From contig JAMPIT010000303.1 of assembly GCA_026261815.1 (NCBI GenBank), positions 124,001 through 188,000 of the forward strand: a DNA stretch of 64,000 nucleotides. Direction: 5' to 3'. The position numbers were made by a program, and so were the translations under genes. This document shows, one piece after another, positions 1-10,086 of the stretch. The notes beneath the pieces are model-generated. The model did not search any database and had not been told where the DNA came from. It saw only the letters and a program-made list of their open reading frames with translations. Each line of letters begins with the position of its first letter. The first letter of the stretch is position 1. Origin of the DNA: Monarcha castaneiventris obscurior. Taxonomy: Eukaryota; Chordata; Aves; Passeriformes; Monarchidae.

Positions 1-800
1 CATGGAGAAGTGGGAGGATGCTCAGGGATGCAGGAGGATGCTCAGGGATGGACAGGGATGGACAGGAATTCTCAGGGATGGACAGGAACACTCAGGGATG
101 CAGGAGGATGATCAGGGATGCAGGAGGATGCTCAGGGAGGCTCGGGGATGTTCAGGGATGCTCGGGGATGCTCAGGGATGGACAGGGATGCACAGGAATT
201 CTCAGGGATGGACAGGGATGCAGGAGGATGGACAGGGATGCACAGAGATGCTTGGGGATGCAGGAGGATACTCAGGGATGCTTGGAGATGCTCAGGGATG
301 GACAGGAATTCTCAGGGATGCCCAGGAATTCTCAGGGATGCTTGGGGATGCAGGAGGATGCCCAAAGATGCTCAGGGATGCAGGAGGATGCTCAGGGATG
401 GACAGGGATGCCCAGGGATGCTCAGGGATGCTCTGGAATTCTCAGGGATGCTCAGGGATTCTCAGGGATGCAGGAGGATGCTCAGGGATGCTCTGGAATT
501 CTCAGGGATGCAGGAGGATGCTCAGGGATGCAGGAGGATGCTCAGGGATGCTCTGGAATTCTCAGGGATGGACAGGAGGATGCTCAGGGATGCTCTGGAA
601 TTCTCAGGGATGCAGGAGCATGCCCAGGGATGCTCTGGAATTCTCAGGGATGCTCAGGGATGGACAGGAATTGTCAGGGATGCTCAGGGATGCCCAGGAA
701 TTGTCAGGGATGCTCAGGGATGCCCAGGAATTCTCAGGGATGCTCAGGGATGGACAGGAATTCTCAGGGATGCTCAGGGATGCCCAGGAATTCTCAGGGA
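1..800. repeat. 10-bp GGATGCTCAG-type minisatellite, LASP1 intron
   Basis: About 80 tandem units of ten bases, mostly GGATGCTCAG, GGATGGACAG, GGATGCAGGA and GAATTCTCAG, run from the window edge to about 798. Because 10 is not a multiple of 3, all three plus frames read as long repetitive open frames, which are not genes. The array lies in the LASP1 intron upstream of the exon at 3417. Confidence 0.9.
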
Positions 801-1620
801 CGTTCGTCCAGCCGCAGCACCAGGAGTGGAGGGCGTGGCTGCCCCTGCCCAAAATCTCCCCCACATTTGGGGGAGCTCCTTCCCCTCTGGCTGCCAGGGA
901 AGGCCGGGAGTGCTCCTCGGGAAGGGACAGGGCTGGGTTCTCCCTGCTCTGTCACCCCTTTCCCATGAGGAATCTCCTGGGCTCCACGAGCCGGTGGTGC
1001 CTGAGCTGCTCCTGCTTTTCCACCCCGGAGATTCCGGGCCCTGGGGGCACCGAGCATGGCTGGGAGCTGCTGGCTGCTTCTGGAGGGGCCGGGAAGGGCT
1101 CTGGGATGCAGGGAGACGGTGCCGCGGTGGGAGCTCCAACAAAAACCCGGGAAGCCCCAGCAGGGTGGGAGAGGGGGGGATTTTTATTCCTTGTTTTTCT
1201 GCTCCCATTGTGCAGCTCCCTCGGGATGCGATGGACGCACCAAACCCCAGGGCTGGGCAAGGCTTGGGAATGGGATCGGAGCTGGCAGCTCCCCCCGGAG
1301 TGGGGCTGGGGCCGCGTTTGGGGCGGATCCGGGGGGGTTTGGGGACATGAAAGGACAGAGCAGGGAGCTGAGCCCGGCCCCCTCAGCCTCTCCCAGCCGC
1401 TGCCCGGTGTCTGGCTGCCAGCCTGGGCTGGCCGTGACCCACTTAGGAGAGACAGGAACCACCCCCGTCCCTGCGGAGCCCCGGCCCGGCCCCGGCATTC
1501 CCGTTCCAGGGGCAGGGAAGGTGGGATCCAGCCCGGGCGTGGCCCCAAAACGCCCTCGGTGGTGCCCTCGGAAATCCTGCCGGGAACGGAGCTGGGCACA
1601 GCCGGAGCCCGGCCTGGGGC
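801..1620. other. GC-rich unique intronic sequence of LASP1
   Basis: Non-repetitive GC-rich sequence. I found no segment matching the LASP1 LIM or first nebulin-repeat exons, so those must lie upstream of the window. Nothing else is recognised here. Confidence 0.6.
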
Positions 1621-2165
1621 TCATCCCGAGGCTGTTCCTGATCCCGGGGCTGTTTTAGGGCTGATCCCGAGGCTGTCCTTGTTCCTGAGGTTGTTCCTGG
1701 GGCTGATCCCGGGGCTGTTCCCGAGGCCGTTCCCTATTCCCGAGGCTGTTCCCGAAGCTGTTCCCTATTCCCGGAGCTGTTCCCGGGGCCGTTGCCTATT
1801 CCCGGGGTTGTTCCCTGTTCCTGGGGTTGTTCCGGAGGCTGTTCTCGGGGCTGTTCCCTGCTCCTGTCCCTGTTCCCGGGGCTATTCCCTATTCCCGAGG
1901 CTGTTCCTGGAGCTGTTCCCTATTCCCGGGGCTGTTCCCGGGGCTGTTCCCGGGGCTATTCCCTATTCCCGGGGCTGTTCCCGAGGCTGTTCCCTATTCC
2001 CGGGGCTGTTCCCTATTCCCGAGGCTGTTCCCTATTCCCGGGGCTGTTCCCTCTTCCCGAGGCTGTTCCGGAGGCTGTTCCTGGGGCTGTTCCCTGTTCC
2101 TGGGGCTGTTCCCGAGGCTGTTCCCTATTCCCGGGGCTGTTCCCTGTTCCCGGGGTTCCCCGCAG
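1621..2165. repeat. GGCTGTTCCC minisatellite, LASP1 intron
   Basis: Units of 12-19 bases built on GGCTGTTCCC with either CTATTCCC or GGGG/GAGG linkers, repeated over about 540 bp. It joins directly to the next array. Confidence 0.88.
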
Positions 2166-2690
2166 CAGCCCGGGCAGGGCAGGGCAGGGCAGGGCAGGGC
2201 AGGGCAGGGCAGGGCAGGGCAAGGGCAGGGATGGGCAGGGCAGGGCAGGGCAGGGAAGGGCAGGGCAGGGCAGGGCAGGCTGGGCAGGGGATGGGCAGGG
2301 ATGGTGGGCAGGGATGGGGCGGGCAGGAGGGCTGGGCAGGGGCAGGCAAGGCAGGGCAGGCAAGGGCAGGGCAGGCAGGGCAGGGCAGGGATGGGCAGGG
2401 CAGGGAAGGGAAGGGAAGGGCAGGGCAGGATGGGCAGGGCAGGGCAGGGCAGGGATGGGCAGGGCAGGGCAGGATTGGGCAGGGCAGGGCTGGATTGGGC
2501 AGGGCAGGGATGGGCTGGGCTGGGCTGGGCTGGGCTGGGCAGGGCAGGGCAGGGCAGGGCAGGGAAGGGGCAGGGATGGGCAGGGAAGGGGCAGGGATGG
2601 GCAGGGATGGGCAGGGCAGGGCAGGGCAGGGCAGGGAAGGGCAGGGAAGGGGCAGGGAAGGGCAGGGCAGGGCAGGGCACGGGGTGCTGC
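2166..2690. repeat. (GGGCA)n pentanucleotide array, G-quadruplex-forming
   Basis: Runs of GGGCA with occasional GGGAA, GGGCT and GATGGGCA variants for about 520 bp on the plus (LASP1 sense) strand. Any four neighbouring units satisfy the G3-N2-G3 quadruplex pattern. It lies in the intron 0.7 kb before the LASP1 exon at 3417. Confidence 0.92.
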
Positions 2691-3416
2691 CCGCGGGGTT
2701 CTCTCTGCTCCAGGCTGTGCCCGTGCCCAGCTCCCGGCGCCCTCCAGCCCATCCCTGTTTAACCCGGGGACATTCCCGAGCTCCGGGTGCTTCCCGCTGG
2801 GAGCGCACTCATTAACAGCCGGGGGTTAATTGTTAATTTTCACCCTCGTGCCCCCCGTAGCTGGGTTAACCTTTCCCTCCTGCCCGCCCTGGCACCGGGG
2901 GGTCGCACACCGAAATTCCTAAAGGGGATTTTGCTCCGTGTTCCCGTGCTTTGGGAGGTGCACCCGGGCTTGGATCTCATCCTGGAAAAATTCCTCCTCC
3001 CGCCCTCGGGACTCCGAAACCTCCTCTGGCTGTGCCACAAAGTGCTCAGGGCAACTGAGGTGTGGGGGAAGGAGCCCCCAGGACCGCGGCAGTGCCAAGG
3101 CCGAGCCCTGGCTGGAGGAAAGGACGGGGCTGGGATCAGGTGAAGGATCCTGGAATCCTCCAGGCTGGAAAAGGAGCCCGACATGAGCTCAGCACTGCCC
3201 TGTCACCACCCCCTGGCCCCAGGGCCACATCCCCGCGGTTGTTTAACACTTCAGGGCTGCTGCTGGGCAGCCCCAATCCCCCTTTTAGGAAGGAATTTTC
3301 CCTCATTTCCCATCCAAACCTCTCCTGAGGCCGTTCCTTTGTCCCATCCCTTTTTCCCCGGGGAGAAGCTGCTCCAGGGCCGGGCTCTGACCTCTCCCAC
3401 CTCTCCCACCCTGCAG
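2691..3416. other. Unique LASP1 intron sequence up to the splice acceptor
   Basis: Non-repetitive intron. It ends in a pyrimidine-rich tract and CTGCAG at 3411-3416, the acceptor of the next LASP1 exon. No other element is recognised. Confidence 0.7.
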
Positions 3417-3576
3417 ATCAAGTACCACGAGGAGTTCGAGCGGAGCCGGATGGGCCCCAGCCCCAGCGAGGGCTCCGAGCCGGAGCGCCGGAATTCCCAG
3501 GAGAGCGGCAGCTACCGGAGAGCGGCGGAGCAGCAGCAGCAGCAGCCCCTGCACCACGGGCAGCCCGGAGCCCCGG
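3417..3576 (+). CDS. LASP1: LASP1 exon: nebulin-repeat end and linker
   Basis: 160 nt starting in phase 0 (ATC AAG TAC) and ending with one spare base before GTGAGG. It encodes 53 residues including the RRNS phosphosite motif and five glutamines. Confidence 0.95.
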
Positions 3577-5620
3577 GTGAGGCAGGGCGGCCTCGGGAGG
3601 GGCTTCTCCACATCCCCCACATCCCCCACATCCCCCACATCCCCCAGTTTTGGGATCCAGCCTTCCCTTCATGGATCCAGCCTTCCCTGCACATCCCAGC
3701 TCATGGATCCCCCCTCCCCTTCATGGATTCCCCCTTCCCTTCATGGATTCCCCCTTCCCTTCATGGATCCCCCCTTCCCTGCACATCCCAGTTCAGGATC
3801 CTCCCTTCCCTTCATGGATCCAGCCTTCTCTTCAATCCCAGTTCAGGATCCCTCCTTTCCTCCCAGTTCATGGATCCAGCCTTCCTTTCATGGATCCACC
3901 TTTTCCCTGCACATCCCAGCTCATGGATCCCCCCTTCCCCTCATGAATCCACCTTTCCCTCCAATCCCAGCTCATGGATTCCCCCTTCCCTTCATGGATC
4001 CCCCCTTCCCTGCAATCCCAGCTCATGGATTCCCCCTTCCCTTCAATCCCAGTTCAGGATCCCTCCTTTCCTCCCACTTCATGGATCCACCCTTTCCTTC
4101 ATGAATCCACCGTTCCCTCCAATCCCAGCTCGTGGATGCCCCCTTTCCCTGCAATCCCAGCTCATGGATCCCCCTTTCCCTGCAATCCCAGCTCACGGAT
4201 CCCCCTTTCCCTGCAATCCCAGCTCACAGATCCCCCTTTCCCTGCAATCCCAGCTCACAGATTCCCCTTCCCCCTGCAGTTTACCAGCAGCAGCAGCCGC
4301 TGCCATCCCAATCCTACGGCTACAAGGAGCCGGCGGCTCCGGCGTCCACGCAGCGCAACGCCCCGGCCGGAGGGGGGGTGAGTGCAGCCCTGGGGGGATC
4401 CCCCTGTCCTTGGGGAGGGGCTGTGACCCCTCTGTCCTGTGGGGCCGGGCCAGTGACCCCTCTGTCCCCTGGGACCATTCCAGTGACCCCTCTGTCCTGT
4501 GGGGTCATTCCAGTGACCCCTCTGTCCTGTGGGGTCATTCCAGTGACCCCTCTGTCCCCTGGGCTGTGCCAGTGACCCTAGTGTCCTTTGGGGCCATGCC
4601 AGTGACCCCATTGTCCCCTGGGGCTGTGCCACTGACCCCAGTGTCCCTTGGGGCCATTCCAGTGACCCCAGTGACCCCCATGTCCCTCGGGAGGGGCTGT
4701 GCCAGTGACCCCAGTGTCCCTTGGGGCCATTCCACTGTCCCCTGGGCTGTGTCAGTGCACATCCCAACTCCCCAGTGATCCTCGTGTCCCCTGGGGCCAT
4801 GCCAGTGACCCCTCTGTCCCTTGGGGCCATTCCAGTGACCCCACTGACCCCCGTGTCCTCTGGGGCTGTGCCCCGTGACCCCAGTGTCCCTTGGGACCGT
4901 GCCAGTGACCCCAGTGTCCCTCGGGAGGGGCTGTGCCAGTGACTCCTCTGTCCTGTGGGGTCATTCCAGTGACCCCTCTGTCCCTTGGGCTGTGCCAGTG
5001 TCCCCTGGGGTTGTTCCATGACCCCTCTGTCCGTTAGGGCTGTGCCAGTGACCCCAGTGTCCCTTGGGGCCGTGCCAGTGACCCCTCTGTCCCTTGGGGC
5101 CATTCCAGTGCCCCCAGTGTCCCCTGGGGCCGTGCTGCTGACCCCACTGACCCCCGTGTCCCCTGGGGCTCTGCCCCGTGACCCCAGTGTCCCTTGGGAC
5201 CGCGCCACTGACCCCAGTGACCCCAGTGTCCCCTGGGGCTGTGCCAGTGACCCCAGTGTCCCTTGGGACCGTGCCACTGACCCCAGTGACCCCTGTGTCC
5301 CCTGGGCTGTGCCAGCGTCCCCTGGGGTTGTTCCATGACCTTTCTGTCCCCTGGGGCCGTGCCACTGACCCCCGTGACCCCTCTGTCCCCTGGGGCCATG
5401 CCACTGACCCCCGTGTCCCCTGGGGCCGTGCCCCGTGTCCCCACAGAAGCGTTTCCGCGCCGTCTACGACTACAACGCGGCGGACGAGGACGAGGTCTCG
5501 TTCCAGGACGGCGACACCATCATCAACGTGCAGCAGATCGACGACGGGTGGATGTACGGCACCGTGGAGCGCACGGGGGACACGGGGATGCTCCCGGCCA
5601 ACTACGTGGAGGCCATCTGA
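3417..5620 (+). CDS. LASP1: LASP1, C-terminal three coding exons (LIM and SH3 protein 1), partial
   Basis: LASP1 is a cytoskeletal scaffold of focal adhesions and the leading edge. It binds F-actin through nebulin repeats and zyxin, LPP, palladin and VASP through its SH3 domain. Joining 3417-3576, 4280-4377 and 5447-5620 gives 143 residues plus stop, matching the human C-terminal 143 residues closely. Order: end of nebulin repeat 2 ([13 protein letters not shown]), a low-complexity linker with a glutamine run, then an SH3 domain with [20 protein letters not shown] and the terminal NYVEAI. The PKA motif around human Ser146 survives as RRNS. Junctions are CAG|ATC, CCGG|GTGAGG, CAG|TTT, GGG|GTGAGT and ACAG|AAG with consistent phases. 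The LIM domain and nebulin repeat 1 lie upstream of the window. Both introns are almost pure minisatellite. Identification is by recalled family sequence and is near certain. Confidence 0.97.
3600..4270. repeat. Minisatellite filling the LASP1 intron 3577-4279
   Basis: Imperfect 22-36 bp units containing CATGGATCCCCC, TTCCCTGCAATCCCAG and CTCATGGA. The array runs into the true acceptor at 4270-4279, whose pyrimidine tract and CTGCAG resemble a repeat unit. Confidence 0.9.
4280..4377 (+). CDS. LASP1: LASP1 exon: glutamine/proline-rich linker
   Basis: 98 nt. The two first bases complete the Val codon, followed by [15 protein letters not shown] and a glycine run, as in human LASP1. It ends in phase 0 at a run of Gs before GTGAGT. 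Confidence 0.95.
4390..5440. repeat. About 30-bp minisatellite filling the LASP1 intron 4378-5446
   Basis: About 33 units of the form CAGTGACCCC, TCTGTCCCCTGGGG, CCGTGC with substitutions. The last unit merges into the acceptor at 5441-5446 (CCACAG). Confidence 0.92.
5447..5620 (+). CDS. LASP1: LASP1 terminal coding exon: SH3 domain and stop
   Basis: 174 nt in phase 0 encoding 57 residues of SH3 domain and a TGA at 5618-5620. The ALYDY-type motif, the acidic RT loop, the GW dipeptide and the PANYVE motif are all present. Confidence 0.97.
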   Translation, partial: KRFRAVYDYNAADEDEVSFQDGDTIINVQQIDDGWMYGTVERTGDTGMLPANYVEAI

Positions 5621-5959
5621 GCCCGGGCCCCCGTTCCCTCCCCTGCCTGCGCCTCTCGTCCCCTCCCCGCCCGCTCCGGCCTCGGGGCCGCGTCCCGGTG
5701 TCCCCACGTCCCCTCCGTGCCCGGTTCCTCCTGCCAGTTCTGCTCCGGGGTGGCCCCGTGGGGGCTGAGGGGCGGCGCAGGGCGGGGATCAAACCCCTGC
5801 GGCTTCCCTGCTCCTGCTGTCCCTCTTCTCTGGCCCTTTCCCGGGCGAGGGGAGCCGCTGGGATGGCAAAAAAGGGAGGGAGAGGCCACGTTAGGACCAA
5901 ATTCCTGCTGTGGGGGTGGGGGAGGTGAGGGGCGCTCATCCCGAGGGTGTGGGGATGGG

Positions 5960-6680
5960 CTGGGAGCTCCCTGTGCTCCGCTCCGGCCCCGGCCCCGGCT
6001 CATCCTGGGGCTGCTCCCGGCCCCGGCTCATCCCGGGGCTGCTCCCAGCTCTGGCTCATCCCAATCCCGGGGCTGCTCCCGGCTCAGGCTCATCCTGGGG
6101 CTGCTCCCAGCTCTGGCTCATCCCAATCCCATGGTTTCTCCCAGCTCGGGCTCATCCCACGGCTGCTCCCGGCTCGGACTCATCCAAATCCTGCGGCTGC
6201 TCCCGGCTCAGGCTCATCCCGATCCCGCAGCTGCTCCCGGCTCGGGCTCATCCCCGCTCCCAGCTGGCCCATCCCGGATCCCGATCCTGCAGCTGCTCCC
6301 AGCTCGGGCTCATCCTGGGGCTGCTCCTGGCTTGGCCTCATCCCAATCCCGCGGCTGCTCCCAGCTCGGGCTCATCCCAATCCCGCGGCTGCTCCCAGCT
6401 CGGGCTCATCCCAATCCCGCGGCTGCTCCCAGCTCGGGCTCATCCCAATCCCGCGGCTGCTCCTGGCTTGGCCTCATCCCGATCCCGCGGCTGCTCCCAG
6501 CTCGGGCTCATCCCGATCCCGTGGCTGCTCCCGGCTTGGGCTCATCCCGATCCTGCAGCTGCTCCCAGCTCAGGCTCATCCCGATCCTGCAGCTGCTCCC
6601 AGCTCAGGCTCATCCCAGTCCCAGGGCTGCTCCCAGCTCGGGCTCATCCCAATCCCGCGGCTGCTCCCGGCTCCCCTGCA
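5960..6680. repeat. 34-bp minisatellite in the LASP1 3' UTR
   Basis: About 20 units of roughly 34 bp built from GGCTGCTCCC, AGCTCGGGCTCATCCC and AATCCCGC, on the sense strand of LASP1. Confidence 0.9.
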
Positions 6681-6889
6681 CAGCTTCCATTCAATCTTTG
6701 CTCCCTTCAGACCTCAAAGCAGGAAAGTGTTCAGCTAAAATCTCAAACCGAACCTCTCGGAGTTCCGAGCTCTGGGCAGCCCTGGAAGTGGCTCTGGCTG
6801 CTCCTGCCTCGGGCTCCGGTTTCCCGATCCCTCCGGAGAAGGAGCAGCTGTGGGGCTTTTCCTGGGAGCTGCTGCTCTGGCTCGAGGGC

Positions 6890-7670
6890 TGGGGCGGGGA
6901 TGAGGCCCCTGGAGCTGGGATGAGGCCCCTGGAGCTGGGATGAGGCCCCTGGAGCTGGGATGAGGCCCTCTGGACTGGAATGAGCCCCCCAGGATCTGGG
7001 ATGAACCCCCCAGGATGTGGGATGAGCCCCCCAAGATCTGGGATGAGCCCCCCAGGAGCTGGGATGAGCCCCTCAGGAGCTGGGATGAGCCCCCCAGGAG
7101 CTGGGATGAGCCCCCCAAGATCTGGGATGAGGCCCCTGGAGCTGGGATGAGCCCCCCAGGAGCTGGGATGAACCCCCCAGGATCTGGGATGAGCCCCCCT
7201 GGAGCTGGGATGAGCCCCCAGGATCTGGGATGAACCCCCCAGGTGCTGGGATGAGCCCCCCTGGAGCTGGGATGAGCCCCCCTGGAGCTGGGATGAACCC
7301 CCCAGGATCTGGGATGAGGCCCCTGGAGCTGGGATGAGCCCCCCTGGAGCTGGGATGAACCCCCCAGGATCTGGGATGAGGCCCCTGGAGCTGGGATGAG
7401 CCCCTCTGGAGCTGGAATGAGGCCCCCTGGATCTGGGATGAGCCCCCCTGGAGCTGGGATGAGCCCCCCAAGATCTGGGATGAGCCCCCCAGGATCTGGG
7501 ATGAGGCCCCTGGAGCTGGAATGAGGCCCCCTGGATCTGGGATGAACCCCCCAGGATCTGGGATGAGCCCCCCAGGATCTGGGATGAGCCCCCCAAGATC
7601 TGGGATGAGCCCCCCAGGATCTGGGATGAGCCCCCCAGGATCTGGGATGAGCCCCCCTGCAGCTCCAGCT
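6890..7670. repeat. 21-bp minisatellite in the LASP1 3' UTR
   Basis: About 36 units of roughly 21 bp alternating GAGCTGGGATGAGCCCC and GATCTGGGATGAGCCCC with CCAG or CTG linkers. Confidence 0.9.
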
Positions 7671-8403
7671 CCCTCTGGGCCAGGGTCTGGGGGGGTTCCC
7701 TGGCAAAGCCTTCTCCTCTCATGCAGAATTTTCCTGCTTTTCTCCTGCTGCTGCCTCCCCTCTGGGGCCATCCGGGGGCCCCGCTGTGCCCTGGGTGCTG
7801 CGGCCCCCCTGCCCCTCTCATCCCCAGCGCTTTTGGGACCACTCCTGGACCAAAATGTCAGAGCACATCCCTGTCCCCTTCTCCTCGGGGCTCCGCGGCT
7901 CCCGGAGAGGGTCGGGGTCGGGAAAAACTGGAACTGAGCAGGGAGGGAGGAGCGGGAAGCTGCAGGGGGACGGCAGCAGGACCCGGGGATGTTCCCTTGC
8001 CGCGCTGTGGGGTGGGATGATCCCAGCGGGAAGCGCCGCCCTCGCTATTCCCACAGGAAAAACGGGAATTCGGGACCAAAACGAGACATTCCTTGGTTGT
8101 GCTGGGGGCTCCTCCCGTCCTCGGGGGGCTGGGATCGGGGAGAGCGGGATCAGAGGCAGCGGGAAGGGCCCAGAGCCGCCGGGAAAAGGGAAAATTGCGG
8201 CTGCAGGGGGATGTGGGGGAGAAGGACGGGGGTTCAGGGGGCACCGGGGCAGGAGCGGCCAGGATGGGGCTGTCCGGGATGGGAATCCCGGCTGGTGCTA
8301 AAACAGGGAGCACAAGGGCAGGGGGGAGCCGCCTGTCCCTGCTAAATCCTCTTCTTCATCACGTTCTTGTCCGGGAGTCGCGGGGGGGGGGAGAATCAAT
8401 GTG

Positions 8404-8409
8404 AATAAA
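8404..8409 (+). promoter_or_regulatory. LASP1: Candidate LASP1 poly(A) signal 1
   Basis: AATAAA followed by a T-run and a T-rich segment. It is the first canonical hexamer after the LASP1 stop that I noticed. Confidence 0.5.
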
Positions 8410-8636
8410 CCCTTTTTTTAACGGACCAAATAACACAGGAAATTCCCTTTTTGGGATAAAGACCTTTTTTTAATCCTTCCCTCGAAACCGAAATTGTCCC
8501 CTCCCGTGCCCTGCCCCCTTTCTCCCCTGCCATGGGAAACAAACCTCTTTACTGCTTGATTTTCTGCCTTTTCTCTCAACTTATGCACTTTTTTGCCTTT
8601 TGTTTTTTCATCGCTGGAAAGCACCTAAACCTGTAT

Positions 8637-8662
8637 TTAAAATAAATAAAATAAATAAAAGA
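8637..8662 (+). promoter_or_regulatory. LASP1: Candidate LASP1 poly(A) signal cluster 2
   Basis: Overlapping AATAAA hexamers in an A-rich tract followed by a G-rich stretch. This is an alternative 3' end of LASP1. Confidence 0.45.
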
Positions 8663-9001
8663 GTGGGGGGCGGGGGGGGAGGGGAAGAAAAAAGAAGAAA
8701 AAAAAGGAAGAAGAGCAATTAAAAGCTGAAGAATTGCTTCTCATCACGTGTAAAATAGACCTCGTCCATCCCAGCTTCCCCGGTTGCGTCTCAGTGCTGA
8801 GCTTAGAACGTGTTTTCCTCGGGATCCGTCGCTTGATTGGGGTTTTGTCCTTGTGTCCTTCCTGGGTTGAGCACCCACCGCTATTAAAAAAAAATAATAA
8901 TAATGTTATTCGGCCTTTTTATCCAAAAAAAAAAAAAAAATTTAAAACCCCACGGAATGGAAGAACCCGACCGATTCTCTTCCCGGTTTACTCGGATTGA
9001 A

Positions 9002-9007
9002 AATAAA
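9002..9007 (+). promoter_or_regulatory. LASP1: Candidate LASP1 poly(A) signal 3
   Basis: AATAAA followed within 30 bp by a GT-rich element (GATTGTGCTGCC), a good cleavage context. It would extend the 3' UTR to about 3.4 kb. Confidence 0.45.
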
Positions 9008-9029
9008 AGTTTAATTTTTACCTGCTGAT

Positions 9030-9600
9030 TGTGCTGCCTTTGATTGCGGCCGGTTTTGTGCTTCCTTGGGACAAGGGGAGGCTTCCAGAGCTGGGGGTTT
9101 CCATCTCGCCTGAGGCATCCCCGGGGATCCGCCGGGATGCAGCTCCTTGGCTCACCCCTGCTTTTGGAAAGCCCGGGGCTGTGTTTGGGAGCCCGAGCGC
9201 AGCCAAGGGGTTTCCATGGAGCCGCGGGGATTCAGCAGGTGAGATTTTCAGCAGGGTTTTTAAAACCGTGGGGGAACAAAAATCTGGCGGGCGTGGGGGG
9301 AAGGATTTTGTTTATCAACAGCTCCGGTAAAAAACAAAACAAGCGAGGAAAACGCAGCGGCTCCGTGCGTGACCAGGGCGGTGCTGGGGCACCCCAGGAG
9401 CACCGGGGAAGGTGATTCGGGGTCCCGGTGTGGCTTGGCCACGGCCAGCGCTCCTTTTCTCATTTTCCCTCCTTCCTCCAAAGGATGGGCCCGTTCCAGC
9501 TGCAGACGGGGGGCAAAAACATCCCCGGGGGCACCCCCTGAAGTGGGGGAGCGCTTTGGGAAGGAAGGAGCAGGGGCACAACAATCCCCGCGCAGGGAGA
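9030..9600. other. Short spacer between LASP1 and the micropeptide unit
   Basis: Unique, increasingly GC-rich sequence with no convincing coding exon. The last ATG before the micropeptide start that I can find is at about 9484. Promoter sequence for the downstream unit is expected here but no TATA box is evident. Confidence 0.5.
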
Positions 9601-9759
9601 GCCGGCCCCGGGCCGCAGGGCTGGGCTGAGCCCGGCTGAGCCCGGCTGAGCCCGTGTTTGATCGCTTTATCGCCCTCCTGCCCGCTGGAAAAGCGGCTCC
9701 ATCAGCTCCGGCATCGTCTCTGCATCCTGAGCCGCGCTCGGGCGGGGACGGGAGGGCGC

Positions 9760-10020
9760 AGCGGCGGCTCTGCCCAGCGGCTCTGCCCGGAACCCGGAGC
9801 TGTGTCCAGCAGCTCTGCTCGGAACCCTGCTCGGAACCCGGAGCTGTGCCCGGAACCCGGAGCTCTGCCCAGCGGCTCTGCCCGGAGCTCTGCTCGGAAC
9901 CCGGAGCCGTGCCCGGAGCCCTGCCCGGAGCTTTGCCCAGCAGCTCTGCCCGGAACCCGGAGCTCTGCCCGGAGCCCTGCCCGGAGCCCGGAGCTCTGCC
10001 CCGAGCCCGGCAGCCTCTGC
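9760..10020. repeat. GC-rich minisatellite in the leader (CCCGGAGCTCTG)
   Basis: Imperfect repeats of CCCGGAACCCGGAGCTCTG and CCCAGCGGCTCTG. It probably lies in the 5' UTR of the micropeptide transcript and contains no ATG. Confidence 0.8.
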
Positions 10021-10041
10021 CCCGCCGCCTCTGCCCCGCCG

Positions 10042-10083
10042 CCGCCTCCTCCCTCCCTCCCTCCCTCCCTCCCTCCCTCCCTC
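10042..10083. repeat. (CCCT)n tract just before the micropeptide ATG
   Basis: About ten CCCT units ending three bases before the start codon. The sense strand is all pyrimidine; the other strand is (GGGA)n, which is quadruplex-capable. Confidence 0.9.
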
Positions 10084-10086
10084 ACC

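Larger units (their letters stand above)
5621..8409 (+). other. LASP1: LASP1 3' UTR (short form)
   Basis: From the stop to the AATAAA at 8404-8409 is about 2.8 kb, close to my recollection of the human LASP1 3' UTR. About half of it is two minisatellites (5960-6680 and 6890-7670), which would therefore be in the mature mRNA. The segments 5621-5950 and 7670-8400 are unique. The end point is inferred. Confidence 0.65.

Noticed and set aside
2..2815. 937-codon plus-strand open frame
   Set aside because: It translates three different minisatellites end to end (GGATGCTCAG, GGCTGTTCCC, GGGCA). No domain, no conserved exon and no splice logic.
5435..5446. ATG at 5435 as start of a free-standing SH3 protein
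   Set aside because: These bases are intron just before the CCACAG acceptor; the SH3 exon is joined to LASP1 upstream exons in phase.
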